NCBI RefSeq assembly: GCF_000878195.1
Contig: NZ_JXST01000002.1
Location: forward strand, 1-64,000
Direction of reading: 5' to 3'
Length of the DNA stretch: 64,000 nucleotides
From: Mycolicibacterium llatzerense
GTDB lineage: Bacteria; Actinomycetota; Actinomycetes; Mycobacteriales; Mycobacteriaceae
Of this stretch, positions 20,080 through 28,085 are shown piece after piece. The notes under the pieces are model-generated. The model saw only the letters and a list, made by a program, of their open reading frames with translations. It did not search any database and was not told where the DNA came from. A program made the translations under genes and the position numbers. How positions within the stretch are numbered: the first letter of the stretch is position 1; each line of letters starts with the position of its first letter.

Positions 20080-21290
20080 GCGGGTACCGGCTGGACGCTG
20101 CTGTCGAAGTCGATGTGGTGACCCTGTAGCCACATCATTGAGCGGCCACCATCTTTCGCGCCCTGCCGGAATACCACCGGCAGGATCAGGTCACGGAGCA
20201 ACCGTCCGACCGGCCCCGCCGCCTTGCTGTTGGCCGACCGGTGGCCGTGCCGGACGATCTTCTCCACCCGGTGCCGGCGCAATGATTCGAACGTCGTGAA
20301 AGCCGTTGGGATGTCGCGGCAATCGCGCAGGCACTGCGCGAGAATCACGGCGTCCTCGACGGACATCGACGCGCCCTGGCCCGCTGACGGTGCGGTGGCG
20401 TGGGCGGCGTCGCCGATGATGATCTGATTGCGGTGGTTGTGCCACCGTTTCACCACCGGCAGGTCGTAGGTGGCCCACCCGACCATCGGACCGGGCGCGG
20501 CGTCGATGATCGCGTGAGCGGGCCCGACATCGCCGGACATCAACTGGTGCAGCCAGTTTCGCCACTCGGCATCGGTCATGCCGGACAATGCGCCGCGTTC
20601 GGGTTCGCGGGCCATCGGCGGATTGGCGAACCAGACGGTGCCGCCGTCCGGGGTGGGGAACCAGGCGAAGAAGCAGCGGGTGCCGAACTGCATCCGGAAT
20701 TCCTGGGGCGGCACATCGACGGTGAAGTTCGGGATGTAGCCACCGACATTGAGTACCGGCACGTAGCGCGGAGCCCGTGCGCCGGGGTCGATTCCGCAAC
20801 GTACCGCGGAATGCACACCGTCACAGCCGATCAGCAGATCACCGGATGCGGCGCTGCCGTCGGCAAACTGGGCGTGGACGCGGCCGTCGGAAGTCGTTGA
20901 CGCGGAGACGAATTCCTCGCCGTGGCTGTACCGGGCACCACGGGCTGCGGCCAGCGTGTTCAGTTCGCGGTAGAGGTCGGCTCGGCGCATCATGATCGAC
21001 AGCTGGCCATCCGGGCGTTGTGCGGCCATCGGGATACGCCCCAGTTTCTTGCCGCTGCCGGTGATGAAGCTGATGGTGTCGTTGGGGTAGCCCAGGTTCT
21101 CGAGCGGCCCTGCGGCATCGACGGCTCGCAGGGCATCCATGCCGTTGGCCTGAAAGTTCAACCACGCGCCGCGGAGATCGGCGCCGAACGGGGAGCGTTC
21201 ATAGATGTGGGCATCGATACCGATGCGTTGCAGCGCGATGGCCAGGACGGGGCCGGCCACGCCGGCGCCGATGATGAGCGCTTTGGTCAT
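20076..21290 (-). CDS. FAD-dependent aromatic-ring monooxygenase
   Basis: 404 residues of the PHBH/TetX class. FAD-binding motifs are in order: GAGVAGPVLAIAL (GxGxxG, residues 8-20), the DG motif in LIGCDGVHSAVR and the GD motif IIGDAAHATAPSAGQGAS. It hydroxylates an unknown aromatic or polycyclic substrate with NAD(P)H and O2. The ATG at 21290 starts directly on the FAD fold. It is divergent from a MarR gene with an operator between, so it is probably induced by its substrate. Confidence 0.9.
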   Translation of the reverse strand: MTKALIIGAGVAGPVLAIALQRIGIDAHIYERSPFGADLRGAWLNFQANGMDALRAVDAAGPLENLGYPNDTISFITGSGKKLGRIPMAAQRPDGQLSIMMRRADLYRELNTLAAARGARYSHGEEFVSASTTSDGRVHAQFADGSAASGDLLIGCDGVHSAVRCGIDPGARAPRYVPVLNVGGYIPNFTVDVPPQEFRMQFGTRCFFAWFPTPDGGTVWFANPPMAREPERGALSGMTDAEWRNWLHQLMSGDVGPAHAIIDAAPGPMVGWATYDLPVVKRWHNHRNQIIIGDAAHATAPSAGQGASMSVEDAVILAQCLRDCRDIPTAFTTFESLRRHRVEKIVRHGHRSANSKAAGPVGRLLRDLILPVVFRQGAKDGGRSMMWLQGHHIDFDSSVQPVPA

Positions 21291-21334
21291 GCGTGTTCCT
21301 CGGTTTGTCGCCATCTGGCTCGACGATCGGATAA

Positions 21335-21347
21335 CTTGATTGTCAAG
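21335..21347. promoter_or_regulatory. MarR operator, site 1
   Basis: CTTGATTGTCAAG, a perfect 5-3-5 palindrome in the divergent promoter region, sharing its core with site 2. Confidence 0.72.
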
Positions 21348-21366
21348 CAATATCCTGAAAGGTGGA

Positions 21367-21385
21367 TCGCTCGATTGTCAAGCGA
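21367..21385. promoter_or_regulatory. MarR operator, site 2, centred on the marR start codon
   Basis: TCGCTCGATTGTCAAGCGA has 8-base arms with one mismatch around a central TTG. That TTG (21375-21377) is also the best start codon of the regulator. Confidence 0.72.
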
Positions 21386-21842
21386 AAAGTCGATATCTGA
21401 CAGTCTGGGCGCGGCGGTGCAGGGCTACCAGGCCGCGGTCGACGACTTCGACCGCGAGGTCGCGCGCCTGCTCGGCGTCAATGCGACGGATGCGCGGTGC
21501 CTGGAGATTCTGCTCCAGGAAGCCCCCGACGGCGTCACTCCGCGGGAGCTGGCCGACCAGCTGGGCCTCACCACCGGCAGCGCCACGACGATGCTCGACC
21601 GGTTGGAGAAGGTCGGCTACGTGACGCGCTCAGCGCATCCCAGTGACCGGCGCAAGCTCCTGGTCCACGCCACCGCCACCGCGCGGGAGCGTGCTTTCGC
21701 TCTCATCGGTCCGTTGGTGGCCGAGGGGGAACGCACCTTGCTGAGTCGCTACAACGCCAAACAGCTGGAGCTGATCACCGAATTCCTCACGCGGGCAGCC
21801 GAACTGCAGCGCCAACACGTCGCGCGGTTGCGCGGGATGTGA
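21375..21842 (+). CDS. MarR-family transcriptional regulator
   Basis: 155 residues with a winged helix: TPRELADQLGLTTGSATTMLDRLEKVGYV is the recognition unit (about 56-84), followed by the wing HPSDRRKLLVHAT. MarR proteins bind as dimers and are released by aromatic ligands. The TTG at 21375 is chosen because GAAAGGTGG lies about nine bases upstream and no ATG or GTG fits; this start is moderately certain. It probably controls itself and the divergent monooxygenase through the two CTTGATTGTCAAG-type sites. Confidence 0.87.
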   Translation: MSSEKSISDSLGAAVQGYQAAVDDFDREVARLLGVNATDARCLEILLQEAPDGVTPRELADQLGLTTGSATTMLDRLEKVGYVTRSAHPSDRRKLLVHATATARERAFALIGPLVAEGERTLLSRYNAKQLELITEFLTRAAELQRQHVARLRGM

Positions 21843-21891
21843 ACAACGTCGGGCGTGTCGGCTCTCTCTAGGACATGTGTGGCCCGGACCC

Positions 21892-21926
21892 GTCACCATG
21901 TGCTGACATGGTCAGCACATGGTGAC
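21892..21926. repeat. Perfect 16-bp inverted repeat between marR and dinG
   Basis: GTCACCATGTGCTGAC (21892-21907), ATG spacer, then its exact reverse complement (21911-21926). The genes around it are convergent. No T-tract follows, so it is either a bidirectional intrinsic-like terminator or a protein-binding palindrome. Confidence 0.85.
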
Positions 21927-21929
21927 AAT

Positions 21930-21945
21930 GTCAGCCTCAGCTGAC
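21930..21945. repeat. Second short hairpin next to the 16-bp palindrome
   Basis: GTCAGC-CTCA-GCTGAC, perfect 6-bp stem with tetraloop, three bases after the larger palindrome. It reuses the GTCAGC/GCTGAC word found in the larger arms. Confidence 0.6.
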
Positions 21946-22004
21946 AGCTCCCAGCGCGATGTGGTGGGGAGAGAGCTCCAGCAGCCGCGTCGACGGCGGG
22001 CCCG

Positions 22005-24002
22005 TCAGCTCGACGCCGCCAGCCGCTCCAGCGCGCTGCGCACCCGAACGGGATCGGTGGTCGACCAGTAGGGCGGCAGCGACGACTGCAGGAAGCCGCC
22101 GTAGCGCGCCGTCGCCATCCGGGAATCCAGGATTGCGATGACCCCGCGGTCGTTGACGCTGCGCAGGAGGCGCCCGGCGCCCTGCGCCAACAGCAACGCG
22201 GCGTGGGACGCGGCCACGGCCATGAAGCCGTTGCCGCCGCGGGCCGCGATGGCGCGCTGCCGGGCGGTCAGCAGCGGATCGTCGGGGCGGGGGAACGGGA
22301 TTCGGTCGATGATCACCAACGACAGCGACGGCCCCGGCACGTCGACGCCCTGCCACAGCGACAGCGTGCCGAACAGTGATGTCTCGGCGTCTTCGGTGAA
22401 GCGGCGCACCAGGGTTGACGTCGAGTCCTCGCCCTGGCAGAGCACCGGGGTGTCCAGGCGCTCGCGCATGATCTCGGCGGTGGCCTTGGCGGCCCGCATC
22501 GACGAGAACAGTCCGAGGGTGCGGCCGCCGGCCGCGGTGATCAGCTCGTAGATTTCGTCGAGTTGTTCCGGAGCGGCGGCGTCACGGCCGGGCGCCGGTA
22601 GATGCTTGGCGACGTACAGAATGCCTGACTTGGCATGGGAGAAGGGCGATCCCACGTCCATGCCCTTCCATTTCGGTGGCGTCGCTGTGCTGTCCTCGGG
22701 CACCGACAAGCCCCACGCCCGGGCCATCGACTCGAAGCGCCCGCCGATGGTCAGCGTCGCCGATGTCAGCACCGCCGTCACCTCGCCGAAGAGCCGCCCG
22801 CGTAGCAGCCCGGCCACTGACAGCGGGGCGACCCGCAGGATGTGTCGCACTGAGCCCCTGGACTCTTCGCGATCCAGCCACACCACGTCATATCGATCGG
22901 GGATGGCGGGCACGAACGAATCGATGATGCGGGACGCGGTGTCGCTCAGATCGGTCAGCGAGGTGACGGCCTCGCTGCGCGCCGCGGCGGCGGTGGGGTC
23001 GGACGGCGCGGTATCGATCGCCATCTTGACCTTGTCCGTCGAGTCGCGGACCACCGTCAGGTAGGTGGCCAGCTCGTCGTCGAGCACGTCGATGCGTCCG
23101 GCTTCCATGTCGTGGATGGCCGACGACAGCGTGGCGATGGAGGCCTCGAGGCGTTCTGCCAGTTCGGGTTCCACCAGCCGGGCCGCCCGTCGAAGCGTCA
23201 CGGCCATGGATGTCGCCGACAGTTCGCCGGTGGCCACGCTGGTCACGCGGTCCACCAGCTCGTGGGCTTCGTCGACCACCAGCAGTTGGTGCTCGGGCAG
23301 GACGTTGACCTCGGAGATGGCATCGATGGCCAGCAGCGCGTGGTTGGTGACGATGACGTCGACCGCCCCGGCCTTGGCGCGCGCCTTCTCGGCGAAACAG
23401 TCTGTGCCATAAGGGCATCGGGTGGCGCCGATGCATTCCCGCGCGCCCACACTGACCTGCGACCAGGCCCGGTCCAGCACGCCCGGCACCACCTCGTCGC
23501 GGTCACCGCTTTCGGTGTCGGACGACCATTCGATGAGCCGCTTGACGTCGCGGCCCAAGGCGGAGGCGGCGACGGGGTTGAACAGTTCCTCCTGCGGGAG
23601 ATCCTCGTCGGCCTGCGCTCCGCTGTGAACCTTGTTCAGGCACAGGTAGTTTCCGCGGCCCTTGAGCAACGCGAACTCGGGCCGGCGGGGCAGGTGCGGG
23701 GCCAGGGCGTCGGCCAGCCGGGGCAGGTCGCGGTCGACCAGCTGGCGTTGCAGGGCGATGGTGGCCGTCGACACCACGACCGGCTGATTCGACGCCACGG
23801 CGTGTGCGATCGATGGCACCAGGTATGCCAACGACTTTCCGGTGCCGGTCCCGGCCTGCACCGCCAGGTGCTCGCCCTTGTCGAAGGCGTGGCCGACGGC
23901 TTCGGCCATCTCGATCTGCCCGCTGCGCTCGGCTCCGCCGAGGGCGGATACCGCGATGGACAGCAGGGCGGAAACGTCGGTCGGATCGGTTTTGCGGCTC
24001 AC
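22005..24002 (-). CDS. dinG: DinG-family iron-sulfur DNA helicase
   Basis: 665 residues, XPD/DinG-type superfamily 2 helicase, 5'-3'. Walker A is AGTGTGKSLAYLVPS, DEAH is in LVVDEAHELVDRV, and the Fe-S cluster cysteines lie in ECIGATRCPYGTDCFAEKA and a Cys upstream (NYLCLNKVH). Motif VI is QGAGRLLRS. The GTG at 24002 overlaps the pncB stop (GTGA). Orthologue of Rv1329c. Probably resolves replication-blocking structures; co-translation with pncB is conserved in mycobacteria. Confidence 0.94.
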   Translation of the reverse strand: MSRKTDPTDVSALLSIAVSALGGAERSGQIEMAEAVGHAFDKGEHLAVQAGTGTGKSLAYLVPSIAHAVASNQPVVVSTATIALQRQLVDRDLPRLADALAPHLPRRPEFALLKGRGNYLCLNKVHSGAQADEDLPQEELFNPVAASALGRDVKRLIEWSSDTESGDRDEVVPGVLDRAWSQVSVGARECIGATRCPYGTDCFAEKARAKAGAVDVIVTNHALLAIDAISEVNVLPEHQLLVVDEAHELVDRVTSVATGELSATSMAVTLRRAARLVEPELAERLEASIATLSSAIHDMEAGRIDVLDDELATYLTVVRDSTDKVKMAIDTAPSDPTAAAARSEAVTSLTDLSDTASRIIDSFVPAIPDRYDVVWLDREESRGSVRHILRVAPLSVAGLLRGRLFGEVTAVLTSATLTIGGRFESMARAWGLSVPEDSTATPPKWKGMDVGSPFSHAKSGILYVAKHLPAPGRDAAAPEQLDEIYELITAAGGRTLGLFSSMRAAKATAEIMRERLDTPVLCQGEDSTSTLVRRFTEDAETSLFGTLSLWQGVDVPGPSLSLVIIDRIPFPRPDDPLLTARQRAIAARGGNGFMAVAASHAALLLAQGAGRLLRSVNDRGVIAILDSRMATARYGGFLQSSLPPYWSTTDPVRVRSALERLAASS

Positions 24003-25285
24003 GCGCCCACCAGTCGGGTCGGGATGGCCGGCTCGCCGCGGGAGAGTTTGAGCCCGTCCCAGGGCAGGCTGCGTAGTCCGGCGGCGACGCGCGCGCGGGC
24101 GTCGGCCAGCGACGAGTCGCACACGACGGAGCCTGAACGCACCAGCGGCACCGTCAAGACGCGTCCGTCATCGACTGGCGGTGAACCAGCCGGGTGCACC
24201 ACCTCTTCGACGATGGTTCCGGACTCCTTCGCCAACCGCAGTGCGGCTTTGCGTCCACCGTGAGATTCCTTGTGGCTGCTGCGTTTTGCCACCGGCATGC
24301 CGTCGACCTCGACCAGTTTGTAGACCATCGACGCGGTCGGCGCACCGGAACCGGTGACCACCGACGTGCCGACGCCGTAGACGTCGACGGGGGCTGCGGC
24401 CAGCCCGGAGATCGAGTACTCGTCGAGGTCGCCGGACACCACGATGCGGGTGCCGGTCGCGCCCAACCAGTCGAGCTGGTCGCGGACCTGGCGGGCCATC
24501 ACGCCGAGGTCGCCGGAGTCGATACGCACCGCGCCGAGCTGCGGCCCGGCGACGGCGATGGCGTTGGCCACGCCCTGGGTGATGTCGTAGGTGTCCACGA
24601 GCAGCGTCGTGCCGACGCCCAACGCGTCGACCTGGGCCCGGAACGCGGCCACCTCGTCGGGACCGGTCGTCGCGGTGTGCACCAGGGTGAAGGCGTGCGC
24701 ACTGGTCCCCAGCGCCGGAACCCCGAACGACCGCTGCGCCTCCAGGTTCGAGGTGCCGGTGAAGCCGGCGATGTACGCGGCGCGCGCGGAGGCGACCGCC
24801 GCCTGCTCATGGGTGCGCCGTGAGCCCATCTCGATCAGCGGCCGACCCACTGCCGCGCTGACCATGCGAGCGGCCGCCGAGGCGATCGCGGTGTCGTGAT
24901 TGAAGATCGACAGCACCAGCGTCTCGAGGATCACGCACTCGGCGAACGTGCCGTGGATCGACAGCACCGGCGAATCGGGGAAGTAGAGCTCGCCCTCGGG
25001 GTAGCCGTCGATGTCGCCGCGGAACTCGTAGTCGGCCAGCCAGCGCAGCGTCTCGGGGTCCAGGAAGTCCAGCGAGGCCAGCGCGTCGTCGTCGAACCGG
25101 AACTCGGCGAGCGCGGACAGGAACCGGGCGGTGCCGGCGACCACGCCGTACCGGCGCCCGAACGGCAGTCTTCTGGCAAACACCTCGAACGACGCGCGGC
25201 GGTGTGCGGTGCCGTCGCGCAGCGCAGCAGCGAGCATGGTGAGCTCGTATTTGTCGGTCAGCAGAGCTGCGGTCACAGAGCTCAC
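23999..25285 (-). CDS. pncB: Nicotinate phosphoribosyltransferase
   Basis: 428 residues. It converts nicotinate and PRPP to nicotinate mononucleotide in NAD salvage. The conserved N-terminus [18 protein letters not shown], the [19 protein letters not shown] motif, [13 protein letters not shown] and the [13 protein letters not shown] region are all present. The GTG at 25285 is chosen; a GTG at 25276 is possible and neither has a strong Shine-Dalgarno. Divergent from clpS. Orthologue of Rv1330c (pncB1). Confidence 0.94.
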   Translation of the reverse strand: MSSVTAALLTDKYELTMLAAALRDGTAHRRASFEVFARRLPFGRRYGVVAGTARFLSALAEFRFDDDALASLDFLDPETLRWLADYEFRGDIDGYPEGELYFPDSPVLSIHGTFAECVILETLVLSIFNHDTAIASAAARMVSAAVGRPLIEMGSRRTHEQAAVASARAAYIAGFTGTSNLEAQRSFGVPALGTSAHAFTLVHTATTGPDEVAAFRAQVDALGVGTTLLVDTYDITQGVANAIAVAGPQLGAVRIDSGDLGVMARQVRDQLDWLGATGTRIVVSGDLDEYSISGLAAAPVDVYGVGTSVVTGSGAPTASMVYKLVEVDGMPVAKRSSHKESHGGRKAALRLAKESGTIVEEVVHPAGSPPVDDGRVLTVPLVRSGSVVCDSSLADARARVAAGLRSLPWDGLKLSRGEPAIPTRLVGA

Positions 25286-25317
25286 CGTACTGGTTCTGCG
25301 ACTGGCAACCACCCGGC

Positions 25318-25323
25318 TATTCT
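25318..25323 (+). promoter_or_regulatory. -10 box of leaderless clpS promoter
   Basis: TATTCT followed by six bases and the clpS ATG at 25330; no Shine-Dalgarno sequence. Spacing is that of mycobacterial leaderless transcripts. Confidence 0.65.
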
Positions 25324-25329
25324 GGGCTC

Positions 25330-25629
25330 ATGGTTCTGGGTGCCCCGGTCGCGCGGACAAGCCCGGCGACTGACGTCGAAGAGGCGGCGAGCCTCGACAG
25401 TCCGTGGGTGACCATCGTCTGGGACGACCCGGTGAATCTGATGACCTACGTGACCTACGTCTTCCAGAAGCTGTTCGGCTATAGCGAGGTGCGCGCCACC
25501 GAGCTGATGATGCAGGTGCACACCGAGGGCAGGGCCGTCGTCTCGGCGGGCAGCCGGGAGTCGATGGAGGTCGACGTCACCAAACTGCACGCAGCCGGAC
25601 TGTGGGCAACCATGCAGCAGGACCACTGA
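25330..25629 (+). CDS. clpS: ATP-dependent Clp protease adaptor ClpS
   Basis: 99 residues. ClpS delivers N-degron substrates to ClpC/ClpP. The signature [19 protein letters not shown] (residues ~28-46) contains the conserved DDPxN, and the later METDVTKL-like acidic helix region is kept. It stands three bases ahead of the DUF2017 regulator gene, same strand, as in Rv1331-Rv1332. Confidence 0.95.
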   Translation: MVLGAPVARTSPATDVEEAASLDSPWVTIVWDDPVNLMTYVTYVFQKLFGYSEVRATELMMQVHTEGRAVVSAGSRESMEVDVTKLHAAGLWATMQQDH

Positions 25630-25632
25630 CCG

Positions 25633-26214
25633 ATGCGCAAGTGGAAGCGGGTCAACACGTCGTCGGGTGTGCGCATCAGGTCCGGCCTGGAAGCGCACGA
25701 AGTCATGATGCTGCGCAACTTGGTCGGCTCGCTGGTCGAGATGCTCGATGATCGCGAATCCGCTTCACCGCGTGACGAACTCGCCGAGCTGACCGGCATG
25801 AAGATCGGGCCGTCGCAGGCCCCTGATGACGACACCATGCGCCGGCTCCTGCCGGACTTCTACCACGATCCGGCCACGCATCCGGATGGCCGCGCCGCCG
25901 GTGAGAGCCTCAACGGTGCCCTGCGCAGCCTGCACGAGCCGACGATCGTGGACGCCAAACGACAAGCCGCCCAACGGCTTCTGGATTCGTTGCCGGAACC
26001 GGCCGGCAAGTTCGAGCTGACCGAGGAGCAGGCGGAGGGCTGGGCGTCCGCGATCAACGATGTGCGGCTGGCGCTCGGCGCGATGCTCGACATCGGACCC
26101 GATGGGCCGCAACGTCTTTCGCCGGACCATCCGATGGCGGGGCATCTGGAGGTGTATCAGTGGCTGACGTATCTGCAGGAGTACCTGGTGCTGAGCCTGC
26201 TGGACGAGCGGTGA
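25633..26214 (+). CDS. aosR: DUF2017 regulator, AosR homologue without cysteines
   Basis: 193 residues, DUF2017 family, starting MRKWKRVNTSSGVRIRSGLE and ending in a hydrophobic helix YQWLTYLQEYLVLSLLDE. The M. tuberculosis homologue Rv1332 (AosR) is reported to sense oxidants through a pair of N-terminal cysteines and to activate the mec-cysO-cysM sulfur-assimilation operon. This copy contains no Cys at all, and that operon is not downstream here. It may be a redox-blind version with other targets. Four-base overlap (GTGA) with the peptidase gene. Confidence 0.9.
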   Translation: MRKWKRVNTSSGVRIRSGLEAHEVMMLRNLVGSLVEMLDDRESASPRDELAELTGMKIGPSQAPDDDTMRRLLPDFYHDPATHPDGRAAGESLNGALRSLHEPTIVDAKRQAAQRLLDSLPEPAGKFELTEEQAEGWASAINDVRLALGAMLDIGPDGPQRLSPDHPMAGHLEVYQWLTYLQEYLVLSLLDER

Positions 26215-27230
26215 CGGGCTCCATCACCGACGTCGCCGGCATCCTGGTCGGCAATCACCACCGCATCGAAGACGCCTCCCTGGGCGGCGGGTGGGCCACC
26301 GGCACCACCGTCGTGCTGGCGCCGCCCGGAACCATCGGCGCGGTCGACGTCCGCGGGGGAGCGCCCGGCACCCGCGAGACCGACCTGCTCGACCCGTCCA
26401 ACAGCGTGCAGCACGTCGACGCGATCGTGCTCACCGGCGGCAGCGCCTACGGGCTGGCCGCGGCCGACGGCGTCATGACTTGGCTCGAGGAACACGACCG
26501 CGGCGTGAAGATGCCCGGTGGACGGGTGCCGATCGTGCCGGGTGCAGTGATCTTCGATCTGCCGGTGGGGGCGTGGGCCAACCGGCCGACGGCCGAGTTC
26601 GGCTACCAGGCAGTGGCCCAGGCCGGCACGGGTGTGCCGACGGGCAACGTCGGCGCGGGCGCCGGTGCGCGGGCGGGCGCGCTCAAAGGTGGGCTCGGGA
26701 CGGCCTCGGTGACGCTCGAGAACGGCGTCACCGTCGGTGCGCTCGTCATCGTCAATGCGGCCGGCCACGTCGTCGACCCGCAGACGGGACTGCCGTGGGC
26801 GGCCGACCAGATCGCCCGGTTCGGGCTGAAGTCTCCGCCGCCCGACCAGATCGAGGCGTACCACACCCGGGTGAAAGACCCGAAGCCGCTCAACACGACC
26901 ATCGCCGTCGTCGCGACCGACGCCGCGCTCAGCCCGGCCGGTTGTAAGAAGGTGGCCGTCGCCGCGCACAACGGGCTGGCCCACACCATCCGTCCGGCGC
27001 ACACCGCCGTCGACGGCGACACCGTCTTCGCGCTCGCGACCGGACGGGTCCATATCGAGCCGGACCCCGCGACACCGGAACAGATGAACCCCGAAACGCG
27101 CCTCATCTCCGAGATCGGGGCGGCCGCCGCCGACGCGCTCGCGACCGCCGTGATGGTCGGGGTGCTGGCCGCCGAGTCGATTGCCGATATTCCGACCTAC
27201 CGCGACCTGCTGCCAGGAGCCTTCGGCTGA
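26211..27230 (+). CDS. P1/S58-family self-processing aminopeptidase
   Basis: 339 residues, DmpA-type N-terminal nucleophile hydrolase. Such enzymes cleave themselves before a Ser/Thr, which becomes the catalytic N-terminus; the candidate is KPLN-TTIAVVATDAAL, close to residue 230. The substrate loops LTGGSAYGLAAADGV and TGNVGAGAGARAG are typical. The GTG at 26211 overlaps the AosR stop; an earlier GTG at 26160 would run deep into aosR. Orthologue of Rv1333. Substrate unknown (short or beta-peptides in relatives). Confidence 0.9.
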   Translation: MTGSITDVAGILVGNHHRIEDASLGGGWATGTTVVLAPPGTIGAVDVRGGAPGTRETDLLDPSNSVQHVDAIVLTGGSAYGLAAADGVMTWLEEHDRGVKMPGGRVPIVPGAVIFDLPVGAWANRPTAEFGYQAVAQAGTGVPTGNVGAGAGARAGALKGGLGTASVTLENGVTVGALVIVNAAGHVVDPQTGLPWAADQIARFGLKSPPPDQIEAYHTRVKDPKPLNTTIAVVATDAALSPAGCKKVAVAAHNGLAHTIRPAHTAVDGDTVFALATGRVHIEPDPATPEQMNPETRLISEIGAAAADALATAVMVGVLAAESIADIPTYRDLLPGAFG

Positions 27231-27243
27231 GGCGTTCCGCCGG

Positions 27244-27249
27244 TAGCCT
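27244..27249 (+). promoter_or_regulatory. -10 box before the rhomboid leader peptide
   Basis: TAGCCT is followed by six bases and an ATG at 27256, suggesting a leaderless start on a short upstream reading frame. Confidence 0.5.
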
Positions 27250-27255
27250 GGGGGT

Positions 27256-27291
27256 ATGACGTCAGCGAGTAGCGGAGCGGATCGCGCATGA
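27256..27291 (+). CDS. 11-residue upstream leader peptide coupled to the rhomboid gene
   Basis: ATG at 27256 opens MTSASSGADRA and stops with TGA at 27289, overlapping the rhomboid ATG (27288) as ATGA. A -10 box sits six bases before its ATG. Translation of this frame would deliver ribosomes to the rhomboid start, which itself has only a weak GGAGCGG upstream. No regulatory residue run is evident. Confidence 0.42.
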   Translation: MTSASSGADRA

Positions 27292-27947
27292 CTTCGGACC
27301 TGTCGACCACCTCATCCAAGCCGCAGCCGCCTGCGACGTGGAAGGTTGGCGGCGTCACCATCGTCGGCTTCGTCGGGCTGCTCTGGCTCATCGAAGGCTG
27401 GGATGCGCTGCATCAGCAGCGGCTGAATCAGGACGGCATCCGGCCGTTGGAGACCGACGGGCTCTGGGGCATCTTGTGGGCGCCGCTGCTGCACGCCGAC
27501 TGGGCGCACCTGATCGCCAACACCGGCCCGGCCCTGGTGCTCGGGTTCCTGGTGACGCTCGCCGGCATGGGCCGGTTCCTCGGGGCGACGTTGATCATCT
27601 GGATTCTCGGCGGATTCGGTACCTGGCTGATCGGCAACATCGGCGCGCCGCGCGGTGTGGAGTCCGTCCACATCGGGGCGTCCGGGCTGATCTTCGGTTG
27701 GCTGACGTTCCTCATCGTGTTCGGGTTCTTCACTCGGCACGCGTGGCAGATCATCGTCGGCATCATCGTGTTGTTCGTCTATGGCGGTGTGCTGTGGGGC
27801 GCGCTGCCGGGCACATTCGGCGTGTCGTGGCAGGGCCATCTGTGCGGTGGCCTCGCCGGCGTGCTTGCTGCGTATTTGCTGAGTAGTCCAGAAAGAGAAG
27901 CGCGCGAACGGCGTAAGGGTTCAGCCCTGCCGTCGATTCCGACGTAA
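27288..27947 (+). CDS. Rhomboid-family intramembrane serine protease
   Basis: 219 residues with six membrane helices. The catalytic Ser is in HIGASGLIFGW and the catalytic His in WQGHLCGGLAG; the upstream HADWAHLIANT provides the conserved His/Asn. The tail after the last helix is basic (EREARERRKGS). Orthologue of Rv1337. In M. tuberculosis it follows mec-cysO-cysM and precedes murI; here it directly follows the peptidase gene. Confidence 0.93.
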   Translation: MTSDLSTTSSKPQPPATWKVGGVTIVGFVGLLWLIEGWDALHQQRLNQDGIRPLETDGLWGILWAPLLHADWAHLIANTGPALVLGFLVTLAGMGRFLGATLIIWILGGFGTWLIGNIGAPRGVESVHIGASGLIFGWLTFLIVFGFFTRHAWQIIVGIIVLFVYGGVLWGALPGTFGVSWQGHLCGGLAGVLAAYLLSSPEREARERRKGSALPSIPT

Positions 27948-28085
27948 TTTGCTGAATTTGGAATTCGCCGCGCGCGGTGTTGCCGGAAGCGTGATCGGTA
28001 TCGCTTTCGGGACCAATCGAGAAACTGGCCGCCTAAAGGTGCCGTCTTTTCGTCGCAGGACGTGTTGACGTGGCAAGCTAGGGGT

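Noticed and set aside
26160..26210. Longer N-terminus of the P1-type peptidase from GTG 26160
   Set aside because: The extension lies inside aosR and adds unconserved residues; the GTG at 26211 makes the usual 4-base overlap with the aosR stop.
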